Notes: generated by a model from the letters alone, not told the origin. DNA of 64,000 nt from Asterochloris sp. CNOR1 (GCA_963969365.1 OZ017753.1:2170001-2234000); one strand, 5' to 3'; counted from the stretch's first letter, positions 35,358 through 48,140 are shown. Program-made: numbers and translations.

Positions 35358-38300
35358 TCATGCTTTGCTAGTGCTGCTCTGAGCATCAGCTTTCTTGATC
35401 TTGGGCTTTGGCCCAAGAGATGGCAGCCCCTTGACCTTCTCAGCATCAGCCTCGTGAGGCGGGGCTGCCTTGCTGCTGGCAGCCGCAAGCTCAGCCTGCA
35501 GCAGGCAACAAAGGAACACCTGAGAACACAAACGGTCTGTTGGCTCTGTATGGTGGCTGCTGCACCTTGCCGCAGGCAGGCAGGCTTGCAGCAGACAAAG
35601 CGCGCTGAGTATCTCAGCACCTCAGGCAGACGTTGCCACAGCTCGGGACAGGGAGCCCAGCTTGCCAGGCAAGTCAATATGTCACAGGTGCAGTCACACT
35701 CCCGAGGTTCACAAAAGCAACGGCTCGTTCTATCCCAAGGAGGATCTGTGATGCACACCTCCTTTTTTTCCAGCAAAGCTGGCGCCTTGATGTCAGAGCC
35801 CTTCACATGGTTCTTCAGGGCACTCTTGATGTCTGAGGGTAGGCAGCCAGCCTCCACAAAGTTCTTGACAGCCTGATCCACCTGCAGCCAGTGGCAGAGG
35901 CAGGGTCAGACAGTGGCGCGAATGAGATGACAGCCTATTGCTGTAGCATTCAGAGTCCACGGTGAGGAGCAGCAGAGGCGTGCTGCAGGAGCAGCAGTGA
36001 CAGGGCATGCCAAGCTGCCAGGCTTGGGCGACTCCAGCACGGGTGGGCAGGAGCAACAGGGCTCACGGCAGCAAAGGAGCGCACCCCATGCAGCTCTGGA
36101 CAGACTGGCAGCGGGGGGCCTGCCTCCTGATATGCGCGAAGATCGCACCCCTTCAGTGGCACCAATCCGGGCAGCTACAGGGTAACAAGCCTCTCAAAAG
36201 CGGCAGCAAGTGTCCCGAAACAGCTTGGCAACCCAGCTCACCATGGGCTGCCACCCATCGACGCCAACGGCTGCGTGCAGCTGCGACTTCTCATACAGCA
36301 GGTTCCCCCACAGGACGAGGGACTGCGCATAGAAGTTTATGTCATCTTCGCCGTCAGGTGCCTACAGGATAAGACTTTGAATGAGTGGTGCTTTGCTGTG
36401 AGCCTCGAGGTTGCAGTCCTTTGAGCCTGGCAGGCAGCTCAGCCTTCAAGACTGTGCTGCTCACCAGCTGCCCAGCCACCATGCTGCAAGTGGAGCAGAC
36501 TGTGCTGAGACTCACCAGCCAAGACGTACCTTCTGCTGTCAATCGGGGTGCATCACGGCACAGCAGCACACCCATGGTGCAGTGCAGCCAGCGTACCTGA
36601 ATCTGCTGCTTCACAGGCTTGGCGCGCTCCTCCTCGGGCAGGAAGCTGATGGCCTTCTCATACCAGGACACCGCACTGTCAAAATGCTTGTCCGACAGCT
36701 TGATGCTCTCAGCCTACATGACACAGCACAGCACAGTGTGAGCCTTGATGCAACATGGCGCCCTCCAGTGCTGCCCACCCCGTATGGCGGCTGGACCAGA
36801 AGGTGCTGCCCTCTGTACAAACAGCCACCCTGCTGCTTGAGCCCACGCCACACAATCATATATGCCCTCGCAAAGTGTCATAAGCAGCACAGCATGCAGG
36901 CACGGAGCCACCAAACTTGATGCGCAGCACCACCACAAGCCAAAGCTAGCAGCCCAATCGCACGCAAGAGCAGCTTGCTGCTGGTTCCCAGGCAGGCAAG
37001 CAAGCAGTGTCAATGACACGCTGAAACTTGCAGCGTTACACACCGCGGCCGAGCCACGAGACATGCCCGCACACCTTGACTGATTTGAGGGCGGCCTGCT
37101 GGTTCTTCACCGTGGCCTCCTGCTGCATGGACAGGTAATCCTCCTGGGGGCGCGTCTGCCCCTCCTGAACAGGTGGCAGCCTGCAGACACGTCATTTGCA
37201 TGCTTGAGTGGTGCCCTGAAACCATGTGTCAGCTATTGCTCCCTTCTCCCCTCCACAAGCGGCAGCCTGCACACAGCAAGGCATCCTTTCAAAGATGAGA
37301 AGACCCCAGCTGGACCACTGCAGCAGCTCCAGCTGTGCCCCTCATCCGCGACAATGGCCTGCAATCTCAGGCGATGTTGAAGATGCATGGTCCCATGTCT
37401 CGCGCCCGCAGCAGCCACTTGAGATGGCCCAGTGGCAGCATCACCAAGCTTCAGCAACCCACCTGAGTGTTTGGCGACCAGCATGGCATGCTCTCAAGTT
37501 GCCAAGCCCTTTCAGGCACCCCATATCTCAAGCACCAAGAGCTCATGAAGTCACCAGGGCCTGCGGACAGGCTTGACCAGGTGGTGGGCTGCCAGCTGCG
37601 TAAGTTGCTACTGCTTAGAAGTGAAAGAGCTTGGCACGCTGGACGAAGTGTAGCTGTAGTGCCAGGAGTTACCTGACAGCCTTGACCCTGTAGCTGACTT
37701 GCCATGACAGAATGTGCCAAGCCCTTTTCATGCACCTTAGATCTCGAGCAGCAAGAGCTCACGTAACGGCAGCGCCAGGACCCACCTGACAGGCTTGACC
37801 AGGTAATTGGCCGCCAGCTTAGCGCGCTCAAACTCCACCTGGCCTGCCCCGATGGCTGCATCATACATGTCCCCCTTGTAGCCCAGGGCTGCCTGGAAGC
37901 GCTCCTCTGCCCTCTTCAGCTCTGTTTCGATCTTCTCAGCATACTCTGGCAGGTCCTCCTTCAAGGCAGCCTCATCCATGTACCGCCGGGCTAGGGCAAT
38001 GTAGACATTGCCCATTTGCATCAGACCTGCAGGCAGGGTGAGTGACCGTGAGTGAGGGGTTCTACAGCTAGCAGAGCAGTGCCAGGAGCGGAACCACATG
38101 TGCCTTTCAGCAGCAACATGGGCTGCAAGCTGGATGCAGTGCGCATCGCCAAGGACGCAGCCAACGCCAGCACTGCCCGAGCTCACCGGTGGCAGTGACT
38201 TCGAGGAACCTGTTGGCAGCATCCTCAAACAGCGGCAGTGCCTTCTCATCAGACACAGTCTCTTCCAGCGCCTTGTTCAGCTTCTCCCACCCCTGGGACT

Positions 38301-41300
38301 GCAGACCGCAGACAGGCCCCATGTCAGATGACAGGCCAGACAACACCAAAGCCACGAAACTGCAAACGAGCAGGACTTCAAGGGCCCAGAACAGATGGGC
38401 AGCCAATCCGGGCCTGGGACTTCAGCCAGCATTGCAACAGGTGTGCCAGGCAAGCTGATTGGGCTGCAAATACAGGCAACCATCATGAACCCTGACCTGC
38501 CAACACCCAGTCCTGGGACTGCAGCCACAGAGAAGCAGCACTTGCTTTACTGTTGGCACACTGCGCTCACTCCTCCTGACCACAAACACTTAGCCTGGCA
38601 CGCCCTAGAGCAGAGATACAAGCCAATACCGCACTGAAGGGGTTACCTGCAGGTCCAGGTGCTTGTCGGGGTCAATGCCTGTGTGATCCCTGAAGAGGGA
38701 GGCAAAGTCCACAATCCACTGCTCCAGCTCATATCCTGGCTGCTCCTCAGCCTGAGCCTGCTCCTGCAGATGAAGCAAGACGCTTTCCACTTAGCCCTTA
38801 TGCAAATCTTGTCTGCGCAGGATTCCCCAACCATGATGTCACATAAGCGTGTGCACCCAAGGGGTCCCTGCAGCTGCTGCTGGTTTGAGTATCAACAAGC
38901 AGTCCACACCTCACAACAGTGGATGCAGTACCGCTGAGCCAGAAGCATTGATTGTGACACATGTGGTGCCGGGCAGTTGACTGAATGGCACCTCTGCTGC
39001 TACTGCCGAAATGCTGCATTGGACTCCCAGCAAGCAATGTCAGCGCCTGCCAGCGGCAGAGAAAAGCTGCTACGCAGCTCATCGCGGGCCACCAACTAGC
39101 AAGCCAGTGCTGACCAGCTGCCGCTGCTGCTCCCGCTGCCGCTGCTGCTGCTGCTTGACCGCCTGGTCCTGCAGGTACTTTCGGGCCATCTGAATCTGCC
39201 TGAAGGCCACTTCCTCCTCCTGGGGCGGCTTTGGCACTTCACTCTGCATGGCGGACAGACAGCTCGGGATCGCGGCCAACAGTTTGCTGGATTTGCTTTC
39301 AGGAGGGCGGCAGCTTAGGGGCACCTCACTCTGCATGGCAGTCTGCCACAGCTGAGTGAGCTTGCATCCCATCGTACTAGTCAGAATCTAGCTGGATGCC
39401 GTGCACTGTTGTGCACCATGCTCTGAGCCAGAAAGAGGACGTGACAGCCAGAGCAAGGAGTCAATGACCAGATCCCGGAACAGCCACCAGTGCACAGGTG
39501 CTCTGCAAACCACAGCCAAAACAAAGTTGACCTTCTCATGCCCTGAAAGCCAGGGGAGGACTGTGTTTGGGCCAGCCGAGCTGGATTACAAAGGTTCAGC
39601 TGGCACATAGCCCTCAGGAGCACCTAGCAGATAGCCTGCCTCCCTCGTCCTGCCCTTGCACACCATCAAACACCACCAGCCGCCCTCTTTTGAGGCTAGA
39701 CGGCAGTCAAAAGGGGTCGGCTGGCCTTACAAGTCTAGCTGTGAGGTTCGCCACCGGGCTTTGGAATGCGATGCAAGTCTGGGCAAATGAGCTGCCCAGC
39801 AAGCAGACGGGTGGCTGGTTTCCCAGATGCTAAGCTCCATATTTTCATAACACAAGACTGATGCACTGCGTTTTGGGCCAGTCAGCTATGCAGCCCTTGG
39901 CTGCCTGTCTTTGACCCAGCTGTTCAGCTTCGCGCTGCAGAGAGCCCAGGTTACAAGGCACCCTGGACCACGCACTCTGCACAGCTGCTGTGCTGTCAAG
40001 AGGAGCACCCAACTCATTTGGAAACCCTGTCGTCAAGAAGCAGAGATGAAAGGTTGCCCTTTAGGAACCACCAACTGGGTGCTCTCTCAGCACCTGGACC
40101 CTTAAGATTTACAGCACCATGTCCTGCACCCACCTCGTCAGACACCTTGGCCGCCGTGAGCCGCAGGTGGGGGATGGCTCCTGGCGCCTTGCCAGCAACC
40201 CCCTGGCTGCTCTTCTCGGCCTGCTCCACCAGCTCTGCCAGGGCACGCTGGATGTCTGTGCGATCTGTGATGGTGATCCACTCATTTTCCCTGGAAGCAC
40301 AAGAGACACTGTGTGTCGGCACTGTTGACAGGGCATTTGCGTCAAAATGGTGGTGATGTTTGGTCACCCTGCGGAGATAAGCGATTTTGAAAGTTGACCT
40401 TGCTGGATCCCCCTGGCACATGGCCTGCTCCCTGAACAAGGATGCACAGATTCAAAGGCTGCATGGCCTACAACATGTTGCAATGCATGCTGTGAGGAAC
40501 ACAGCTGATGGTGGGTTTGCCCAACGAAGCTGCAGTGCTGCCCAGCGCAGCCAGACACCCTTTATCCAGGACCAGTCACAGTGTAATCAGCGCTTTCTGC
40601 CAGCCTGATGGACATGACCTGTTGTGATTGCTCCCTCTGCTCCTCAGCTGTCCCGGCAGTTTGACTGCAAAAGTCCATACATATGGGGATGTTTCCTGGA
40701 CCACTTCCTGGACCACAAGCAGCAATCACCTACACAGAACATGCTGCTGCCCTATCACTGGATCCATTTGCTCACCTGGCCCCAACTTGGGACGCCCCTC
40801 TGCGCATGCACAGCTTAGCACAGTGGATCAGAACCTCCACAGCCTGCTCACCTGTCCAGGTACTTGAGCGCGAAGGGGCCTGAGGTGGGGAACTTCTCCT
40901 TGACCACGTGCAGCAGCTCGCTGTAGGTGGCCTGCCCTGTCAGGTTCAGCACCCGCGTCTCCTCACCCAGCTCTACCTTTGCCTGCAGGAGACATGGACG
41001 TGGTCTGTATGCACAGCCTCACACACAAGGCACCCCGCCGGGGCTGTGAATGATGCTGGGAGGACTGCAGCTGTGACATGTGGAGCAGGGCAGGTCGCTG
41101 CAGCAAGTCTGGGACGGTGACACTGGGTGCAACAGCCAAGCCACCTGCCAGGCAATGGGCAAAGCCTGTGACGCTCTTGACTCAGCATGAGCAGCACAGT
41201 AACAGGCAAATTGCATGCAGACTCACTGAGAACAGCAGCGGCTGCCCTGCCCTGCGCTGCGTGCCGGTGCTCTTGGGAGCGCCGTTGGCTGTGGTGATGG

Positions 41301-42553
41301 CACCATTTGGTCTCTTGCCTGACAGAATGTCCTTCAGCCGCTTCTCAGCCTCCTGCAGCAGCAATTTTCAAAGTATGTCAGGGTGACCTGGCCTGGTCAT
41401 GAAACTACCGCCACACCCAGGCAAAGATGGCAGCTGGTGCACAGGACAACTCGATTGATACTCCTCCACGGGGACAGCTCAGGGCGTCTACTGGCAGCAG
41501 ATTGGCACATCCAGATCCACATACCAGCGCCTCTGGGGAAGCAAGGACACAGCAGCCCTATGCCGGCAGCAGCCAGCTGCCAGAAACGCACCAGTGACTC
41601 TGGGGTGGCCTCCCCCGCCTTGTTGGACTTCTGCACGTCTGACAGCGCCTGCTTGTACAGGCCCATGTGCTCATAGGCCTTGGAGCGCCGGGTGAGGGCC
41701 TTGTGGTAGTTGGGCTGGGCTTCAAGCGCAGCTGTGCACTCATTGACAGCATCCTTGTACCTGCAGCACAAGCCTCCTGTGAGCCCAGCCTTTGGAAGTG
41801 CTGCCAGCATGCGGTGGTTCTGGCTGCACTGGGAGCAGCAGCAATTGTGGCTTCCTGCTGGCTAATAGGCACGCCACTGCACCCAATGTGTGTCTGTGAG
41901 CCATCTTTGCTGCTGGACCCTTGCATCTGCAGCAGGCACTTCCAGCCTCTGAAGCCCTCGTACACAAGCAGCAGCCATGACTTTCTGCAGGCACACCTGC
42001 AGGCAGCTGCAGCTGCGGTTTGCAAGCCCAGTCTGCAGCAGGCCGCCGTTCAGATGTGCTTGCAGAGTCATGCGTTTGCAGCATGGCTTGTGACAGGGCA
42101 GATTGGATGCAGGACCCCAGCCTCTTTCACACATACACCCTTACAGCTGATGCTCCAGTCACTAAGCCTGCATGCAGCACACCCGCATTGCATGCAGTGA
42201 CTCTGCAGTTCTGCAAGCGACCCACCTCTTGCCCATCATGTGGCACGCCGCCTTATTGCTGTGCAGCAAGGCGACATCTGAGGATCCAGGCGCCACTGTT
42301 TTGAGAGCCTTGTCATAGGTCTCCAATGCCTTTGCATACTCCTTCCGCCCAAACAGCTTATTTCCCTCATCGCGCAGCTGAGCTACCTGGGACTGCGTCT
42401 GCAACCACATTGCTTGCTCAGATCTTTGCATTCATGCGCAGCAGTCATCACTGGCTGTGAGGCTGCATGCGATCACGCACAGCTGGATCGCACCTCGTCC
42501 ACGGCCTTAGCGACTGTGGGAGAGGCCCTGCCAGACCGCTTCTTGCCTGCCAT
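35358..42553 (-). CDS. TPR-PB1 protein of the PHOX/CLMP1 family
   Basis: About 15 exons. The start ATG at 42553 gives MAGKKRSGRASPTVAKAVDE. Exon 2 (from 42398) and exon 3 (from about 41761) form N-terminal TPRs: RDEGNKLFGRKEYAKALETY, HSNKAACHM, ECTAALEAQPNYHKALTRRS. A linker follows, then a PB1 domain near 40984-40133 (VELGEETRVLNLTG; NEWITITDRTDIQRALAEL). The C-terminal TPR-like half comes next: QMGNVYIALARRYMDEAALK, RAEERFQAALGYKGDMYDAA, SAVSWYEKAISFLPEEE and AVKNFVEAGCLPSDIKSALK. It ends in a Lys-rich tail with the stop at 35360-35358. Plant relatives (CLMP1, PHOX) are cytosolic, touch the cytoskeleton or HSP90/HSP70, and affect chloroplast positioning and division; a similar scaffold role is inferred. 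The order TPR-PB1-C-terminal TPR matches the family. Confidence 0.88.
37485..37610 (-). repeat. Decayed copy of the 3' edge and donor of the TPR-PB1 exon near 38027-37798
   Basis: Plus-strand 'GACAGGCTTGACCAGGTGGT' near 37566 matches 'GACAGGCTTGACCAGGTAAT' near 37790. The flanks also match: 'TGCCAAGCCCTTTCAGGCAC' near 37499 against 'TGCCAAGCCCTTTTCATGCA' near 37716, and 'AAGAGCTCATGAA' against 'AAGAGCTCACGTA'. The duplicated segment is about 120 bp, roughly 220 bp apart. Confidence 0.7.
39315..39350 (-). repeat. Duplicate acceptor and exon start beside the TPR-PB1 exon near 39248
   Basis: On the minus strand the true exon starts 'GCCATGCAG|AGTGAAGTGCC'. An upstream twin reads 'GCCATGCAG|AGTGAGGTGCC' near 39338, encoding SEVP in both. 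The twin's frame then runs into non-family sequence (LSCRPPESK) and no donor was found that joins it in phase. Confidence 0.6.
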
Positions 42554-43005
42554 TCCGGGGTGTCAGGCCTGCCGCTGGCCAGGCTAAGATGCGCTTGGAA
42601 GTGCACCTGCCTTTCTCGACGATAAACCCTTTTTGAATGAGAGCAAGCCAATCAATCCGCAGTACTGGTACCCTAGCAGCTCTGTTCCTACCTGATCTCA
42701 ATATCCGGGTCAGCAGCGACTGTAAGACAGTGCCATGCAGATCAGGATACTGCACGGTCAAGCTGCTGTCCATCCACCTGATCATGGCATAGATAGAACA
42801 TCAAGATCTGCACACACATTGCTTGCTTCTAGAAGACAGGGCCCTGCCAGGCCATTCAAATCGCGTGCACAACAGCAGGAGAGCACATCCGGCAGCTCCT
42901 TGCAATTTCCTGAGCAGGAAGACGTGCAGTGGGCTGGTGAGCTGTCTACCTGGCAGTATCAGAGTTGTCGCAGGCAGGCTCAAGCAAGGCAGGCAGACAT
43001 TGCAG
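42554..43005 (+). promoter_or_regulatory. Divergent promoter region and likely first exons of the kinase gene
   Basis: The TPR-PB1 and kinase genes diverge here. A tentative 5' model for the kinase uses ATG at 42735, a short exon to a CACG|GTCAAG donor, then an exon from the TTCTAG acceptor near 42832 to the GTGAGC donor near 42937. That reads in phase into 43006 and would give an Arg/Ser/Pro-rich leader like a plastid transit peptide. It is speculative. Confidence 0.3.
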
Positions 43006-46000
43006 ATACTCCGTCCAGGTGACTACAAGCCAGGCCAGGTGCTGGGCAACAAATATGAAGTCCTGGAGCTGCTTGGACGCGGCGGGAATGCCGTCACTTA
43101 CAAGGCAAGCCCTGTGTTGGCTCTGTGGACTGAACCGCATCCTGGTAGCTCCATGGACTGGCAGGACTGCATGCCTGCATCTGTCCTGGGCCTGCCTCTG
43201 GTCTTGGTGCCCATGCCAGGAAGGCAGGAAGCTTTGCAAAGCATGCAGCCCACGCTGGACGCAGGACCCCCAGAAACGCCTGACGGTGGCCTACAGACAT
43301 CCTTTGCTGACTTTGCAGTTGATGTGAGCGACAGGTGCAGACATGCCTGTCAAGACTGAGGCCCTTTCCGCTGCAGGTGAAGGACACTTCGACAGGCAGA
43401 AGTCTGGCAGTGAAGGCGCTCAGTCTGCGAAGCATGTCGGGCTGGAAGCAGCTGGACCTCTTTGAGCGGGAGGCCAAAACGCTGCAGGGGCTCAGCCACC
43501 CTGGCATACCTGCATATGTCGACTACTTTGAGACAGACCTGCAGCAGGACAAGGGCTTCTTCCTGGCACAGGCAAGGCATTGACACCAGTTCCTGCTGCA
43601 TCAGGGACAGGACAGCATGCCATGCACCTGTGAAAGCTGTGCATGCTGGAAGACATGCTGTGGCGTCTCTGGTCAGCTGCAGTGCAGCTTAAGTCGCTGA
43701 GCAATCACATTGCAGGGTCTGGTTCACGCCACGCGGCCCTGCTGCAGACCTGGGCAACCTGAGCAGCGTGCATGCTTGGCACCCTGCAGACACGCTGTTG
43801 CCTGCAGACTGATTGGGTTGCAGCTGGTGTCACTCTGCGGCTCTTTTGGTGTCAGCCTGCGCAGCTCTGGACTGGCAAAGCCTGTGCTGCAAAATAGTAA
43901 GCCCGTCAGGCTATCCATGCACTGGTGTGGTTGCTGTGGGAGAAGCAGGTGCATATTAAGGCCTCAGGCTCGTCCCCTTTGCAGCCAGATGGCTGCAGCC
44001 AAGGGGTGTGAGGGTCTTTGGGGCCTGCTGCCAATACTGCAGGTGCTGGGGCAGCCATCGCATGCGTGGCTACAGGGTCCTTGTGTGGCCTGCAACCAGC
44101 TCTGGAGCTGTGCCTCAGGGTCTTGGGCGTGCTTTTCGTGCCCCACTCTCGCCTCACCTGTAGAGAGGGACGCATGCAATCTATTGCATGCTGCTCCAAG
44201 AGATATCAATATATTACAGTAGCATCCTCACACTGCCGCAGGAGCTGGCTGAGGGGCGCTCCCTGGGTGACTTGGTCAGGAGTGGCTGGCGCGCAGATGA
44301 GGCGGAGGTTGTGCGCATTGGGAGGGAGCTGCTGCAGATCTTGCAGTACCTCTCCAGCCGGCGGCCTCCTGTGGTGCACAGGTGGTGAAAGCTCGCACAG
44401 GCTCATGTGTCCCAAGCCAGTCTAAATTCACAGAACCCCATCTGCCCTGCTTGCGCTCATCAGTTGCTCACAGATGTGCTGCATCCTGATGTTATCCATT
44501 TCCCTGCCTGTGCATGCCTGTTAGACACTGGCGTGCTGCACTCAAGCCCTCTTCTGCCTGCGCTGGGAAGAAAGGAACTGTAGCCCTGGATGCAGGCCTG
44601 CGCTTTGCATGTCCTTGCCTGCTGCCTCTGGGCAGCTGGCTTGTCAACCTGCCCTTCAGCCTGTCTCAAGCAGGTCAAGGAGCCCCCAGCCTGGAGGGCA
44701 GTTTGCAGCAAGCTTTACAGACATTGCAGGGCGTTGGGAAGGGCCCGTTGGTTAGCCTGGCCGGCATAGCTTCAGTCCATTGCAACGTTGCTGCTGTGCA
44801 GGGACATCAAGCCAGAGAACATCGTCCTGGAGGGCGGCAAGGCTGGCGGCCAAGTGCGTCTGGTAGACTTTGGGGGCGTGCAGGCAGCCGCTCGCAATGC
44901 AGAGGGGGCCGGCGGCGCGGGAACTACTGTCATTGGTAAGGACAGAACTTTACTCTGAGCCCCTGAGCAGGTCTGGTGGTTCGTCATGACAGGAAAACGA
45001 AACTGGTGACAGACCATTGAGCTTGGCCAATCGTCGCTGGGGTTCTGTGATGTGTCTGATATGCGATGCCCTGCAAGCTGCAGCATCTGCTCAGTGGGGC
45101 CAGACTTAGCCATGCCACTTTTGCAAAGTTTTGTGGTCCGTACGCTGCAGCCCGCTGTTCTATGCAGGGCCAGCTTCTTGCCTCCTTGCAGGCACATATG
45201 GGTTCATGGCGCCAGAAAGCTTCCGTGGTGATGCACAGCCAGCATCAGATCTCTATGGGCTGGGTGCCACGCTCTTGTTTCTGCTGTCAGGTGACTCAAG
45301 ATGTGTGCACATATTTTCATCCGCAACCAGAAGAGTTCAGCAGCTGGTCATGCCCTGCACACAAGTGTCACTGGCCTGTCCGTGCCTGGGTGGCCAAGAT
45401 GCTGCAACTTTGTATGCATTCACTGGTGCTCAAGGCTCAGACCCTGCATATTTCTAGTGTGTAGCCAGGTGTCCTAAGCCTGACTCTGCAGGTAAGAGCC
45501 CCAGCAGCTTCCCCCAGGCTCGTATGCGCATAGACTACAGAAGCAACGGGCTGCAGGTCAGTGAAAACTTGGATGACCTCCTGGAGGGTCTGTTGGAACC
45601 CCTCGTGGAGGACAGGCTGTCAGCTGAGGATGCTCTGGTGCTTCTCTCTGAGGAGGCTGCCCAACGACCTCTTGCCAGGCAAGCCCTGCAGTGGTGTGTG
45701 CAGGCCTTTGGGCGATCTTGCACAGACCTTTGAATGGTTCTGTACGATTGACTGCTGTCAGGAGCAGTGTGCTGCCCGCCTGACCTCCCAGCTGCTTCCT
45801 AAATGTGCTTTTTCTGCTCCGCTCTCTAGGACCCCCACTGCATAGGTCAGTTGCAGACATAGCCATGTCACTGCTGCAGCGCCTCAGACTCTGGCAGCAC
45901 AAGGCAGCTTTTGAAGCAGCAGCCAGCGGGTGGCCGAGCCAAAGCAAAACTACATCAGGGCAACCTAGAGGTTAACATTGCACCTGCTGGCTTTACAACA

Positions 46001-46725
46001 GACTCCGCATATACTGGAGCCTTCGCAATTGCCTGGAACGCCTTCTGCCTGGTCTGGTCAGCCAGTGCACTGGCGGGTGAGTCTGCTATTGCCTCATTTG
46101 CAAGATTGGCGCCTCTGCACATGACTGCTGTTGCCTTTTGCCTGGTCGCTGTGCCAGCCTGGTGCTTGCTCAGCTCAGAGCAGCATCTGCTCAGAGTGTG
46201 CCTCAAGCTCACACGCATGTGTGGCCTGCAGGTGGCGGGATTCTGTTTGCCGCCTTCAGCCTGCCCTTCTGGTTGGCGGGCTTTTCACTGGGCCGCTCAG
46301 CAGTGGGGAAGAGCCTGATAAAAGAAGGCCTCAACATTGGCCCAAAAAGTTTTGAGCTCAGCCAGTCGCTGCCACTTCTGGGCAAGAAGGCTGGGGAGTG
46401 GGTTGTGCCCAAAGGCGTCAAAGGCCGCAGCAAGGACCTTATCGGAGCTAAGATTGCTGGAAACTCTGTGGTCAATGGAGCGCTTCAGACTCACATTGAG
46501 CTGCACGAGGGGGTTCGTACCCACATTTTTGGCGAGGGGCTGAAGGCAGCAGAGCAGCAGTGGCTTGTCCGCGCCATCAATAGCCACTTGATGCAGCAGG
46601 GCCGCACTGTGGCCTCTGACTTTAGCGACAAAATGCCTCAGGGATTCAATCTCGTGAGGGAGCAGAGCTTCTTGGATTCAGGCTTCAGAAATAACATGCT
46701 GGATGACTGGACAGATGATGATTGA
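43006..46725 (+). CDS. Ser/Thr protein kinase with cyanobacterial-type C-terminal membrane domain (5' exon unresolved)
   Basis: Exons 43006-43104, 43377-43571, 44242-44381, 44802-44935, 45192-45290, 45492-about 45690, about 45920-46076 and 46232-46725. Kinase motifs in order: Gly loop LGRGGNAVTYK, catalytic Lys in SLAVKALSL, RREAKTL-like helix FEREAKTL, catalytic loop VVHRDIKPENIVL, Mg-binding DFG, and APE in FMAPESF. After the kinase comes GNLEVNIAPAGF, then two hydrophobic segments (AFAIAWNAFCLVWSASAL; ILFAAFSLPFWLAGFSLG), an arrangement I recognise from cyanobacterial STPKs. A plastid or membrane location is therefore inferred. The last 150 residues, rich in Gly and acidic at the end (DDWTDDD), are of unknown function. 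Introns 43105-43376 and 43572-44241 appear to be GC-AG. The join near 45690-45920 is unsettled. Confidence 0.82.
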
Positions 46726-47280
46726 CCTTTGACATTGCCACATTCATAGGCCTTACTGACTGTGCCGATGTAACAAGGTACACTCTGATCATCATCCAGC
46801 CCTTGATGCAGATCTGGTAGATTGTGTGCAGTCTAAGGTGAAACGGGGCATGTCCCCGGATTCCCTGTGCCTCAGAGGCAAAGCAGCTGTTAGTCGAGCT
46901 GCAAATGCCAAAATTTAAATGATGCATGGTAAGTGTGGAAAGACAGTACATCATGATGGGGCCTGTGGCCTATCAACTCTGCAAGTCAAAGCCACTTCTG
47001 GACAAACGGGCTCGCCCTCAGCAAGTTGAGCACACTGCATGGCTTTACAGGTAGCAGGCTAGCCGTCAGTCTCAAGGCGGCTCTAATCACTGGTCACTTC
47101 AAGCTGCATATATGCCCTCCTGTGAAGGTTCCTAAGGTGCAGGGGCGCACTCATCACATAAAAGCAGCAGTGGCTTGTGTGCCTCTTCAGCAGCCACCTG
47201 GCACAGCAGGCATGTCATTTGCAGCCTGAGTGCAGTGGCGAGGTATTGTTGGAGTCCTGGACTCCTGGTCAGATGAGGCA
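46726..47280. other. Convergent 3' region between the kinase and the longin-like gene
   Basis: The 555-bp space holds both 3' untranslated regions. It is locally AT-richer (for example around 46905-46925). No coding exon or RNA gene was found. Confidence 0.45.
46769..46773 (+). terminator. TGTAA polyadenylation signal of the kinase gene
   Basis: TGTAA, the usual green-algal polyadenylation word, lies 44 bases after the kinase stop codon. It is the best-placed example in the window. Confidence 0.5.
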
Positions 47281-48140
47281 TCATCTGTTGATCCCCTTCT
47301 GAATGGCGTCTCTATCTGTCACGTCAATGATGCCCTGCATGCACATTGTGACTGCCTGGCCCTACATCTACAGTAATCTCAATCAAGGAGCATTGAACAC
47401 ACACTGTCAGACCTTACCTCGTTGATCACCTCATCGATGGTGAGGCACAGCTTCCCATAGTTCTCAAAGAGGCTGTTCTCAGTGAGGCGCCGTGACACAT
47501 TGTCTTTGAGCGCTGCTGAGATACACTTGAGGAGCTCTGCCACTGCAAGGAACACAGCTGCGTTTCGCATGCTGAGCAGAGAGGCTGGCCCAGGAGGACT
47601 CAGTGCAAGCTGGAAGTTGTTGAACAGCAGGGCATCATTTGATAGAGCAGAGAGCAAGCCAGAAAATGTTGTGCAAGTGCAGCAACTGCTAGCCAGCAAC
47701 TGCTAGCAACACCACAAGCACAGCTGCGCGTGCTTGATGCAGGGTGGCAGCAGTGCGCATCAAAAGCATTCAGGATGCGTCTGCAGAACTCACGATTCAG
47801 CTCATCATACTCTCCTGTACCTAGCGCGTAGAGCACCACATCGCCGTCAACTCTTGCCAGGGTGATGCCTGCCCTGCAGCAGTGAGCACTGCCTCAAGCC
47901 TGAGACGCCTTCGACAGCTGCAAGCACATCAGTGCCAGGCAGCAAGTGACATGCTTACTTGTAACGACCAGGATACTCTGCCTCATCCCTGGGATTGTCA
48001 AGTCCAGAGGCCACAGTATGATGGAAGGCAGCTCTGATGTCTGCCTTCTCTGCGTCAGTGAACTTGGCAAAGAAACGCTCATAGATCACATTGCCAGCGC
48101 TACTTGCCAGCAGGAAGCTCTGCACCCTGCCTAGGTCCAT
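47281..48140 (-). CDS. Longin-like small adaptor subunit, LOLITA/TSPOON-like
   Basis: Four exons join in exact phase: 48140-47959, 47873-47794, 47542-47418 and 47334-47281, giving 146 residues. It starts MDLGRVQSFLLASSAGNVIY, has ADIRAAFHHTVASG, the strand VVLYALGTGEYDEL, a helix (AELLKCISAALKDNVSRRL) and LCLTIDEVINEGIIDVTD. This is the longin fold of adaptor sigma and coatomer zeta chains. The ALGTGEYDEL and DEVINEGII segments recall LOLITA, the small subunit of the plant TPLATE/TSET endocytic complex, rather than AP sigma chains, but I compared from memory only. Small-subunit size is normal. The protein would work in coated-vesicle formation at the plasma membrane or Golgi. It is divergent from the WD40 gene, with 316 bp between the start and the first sure exon of that gene. 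Confidence 0.72.
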
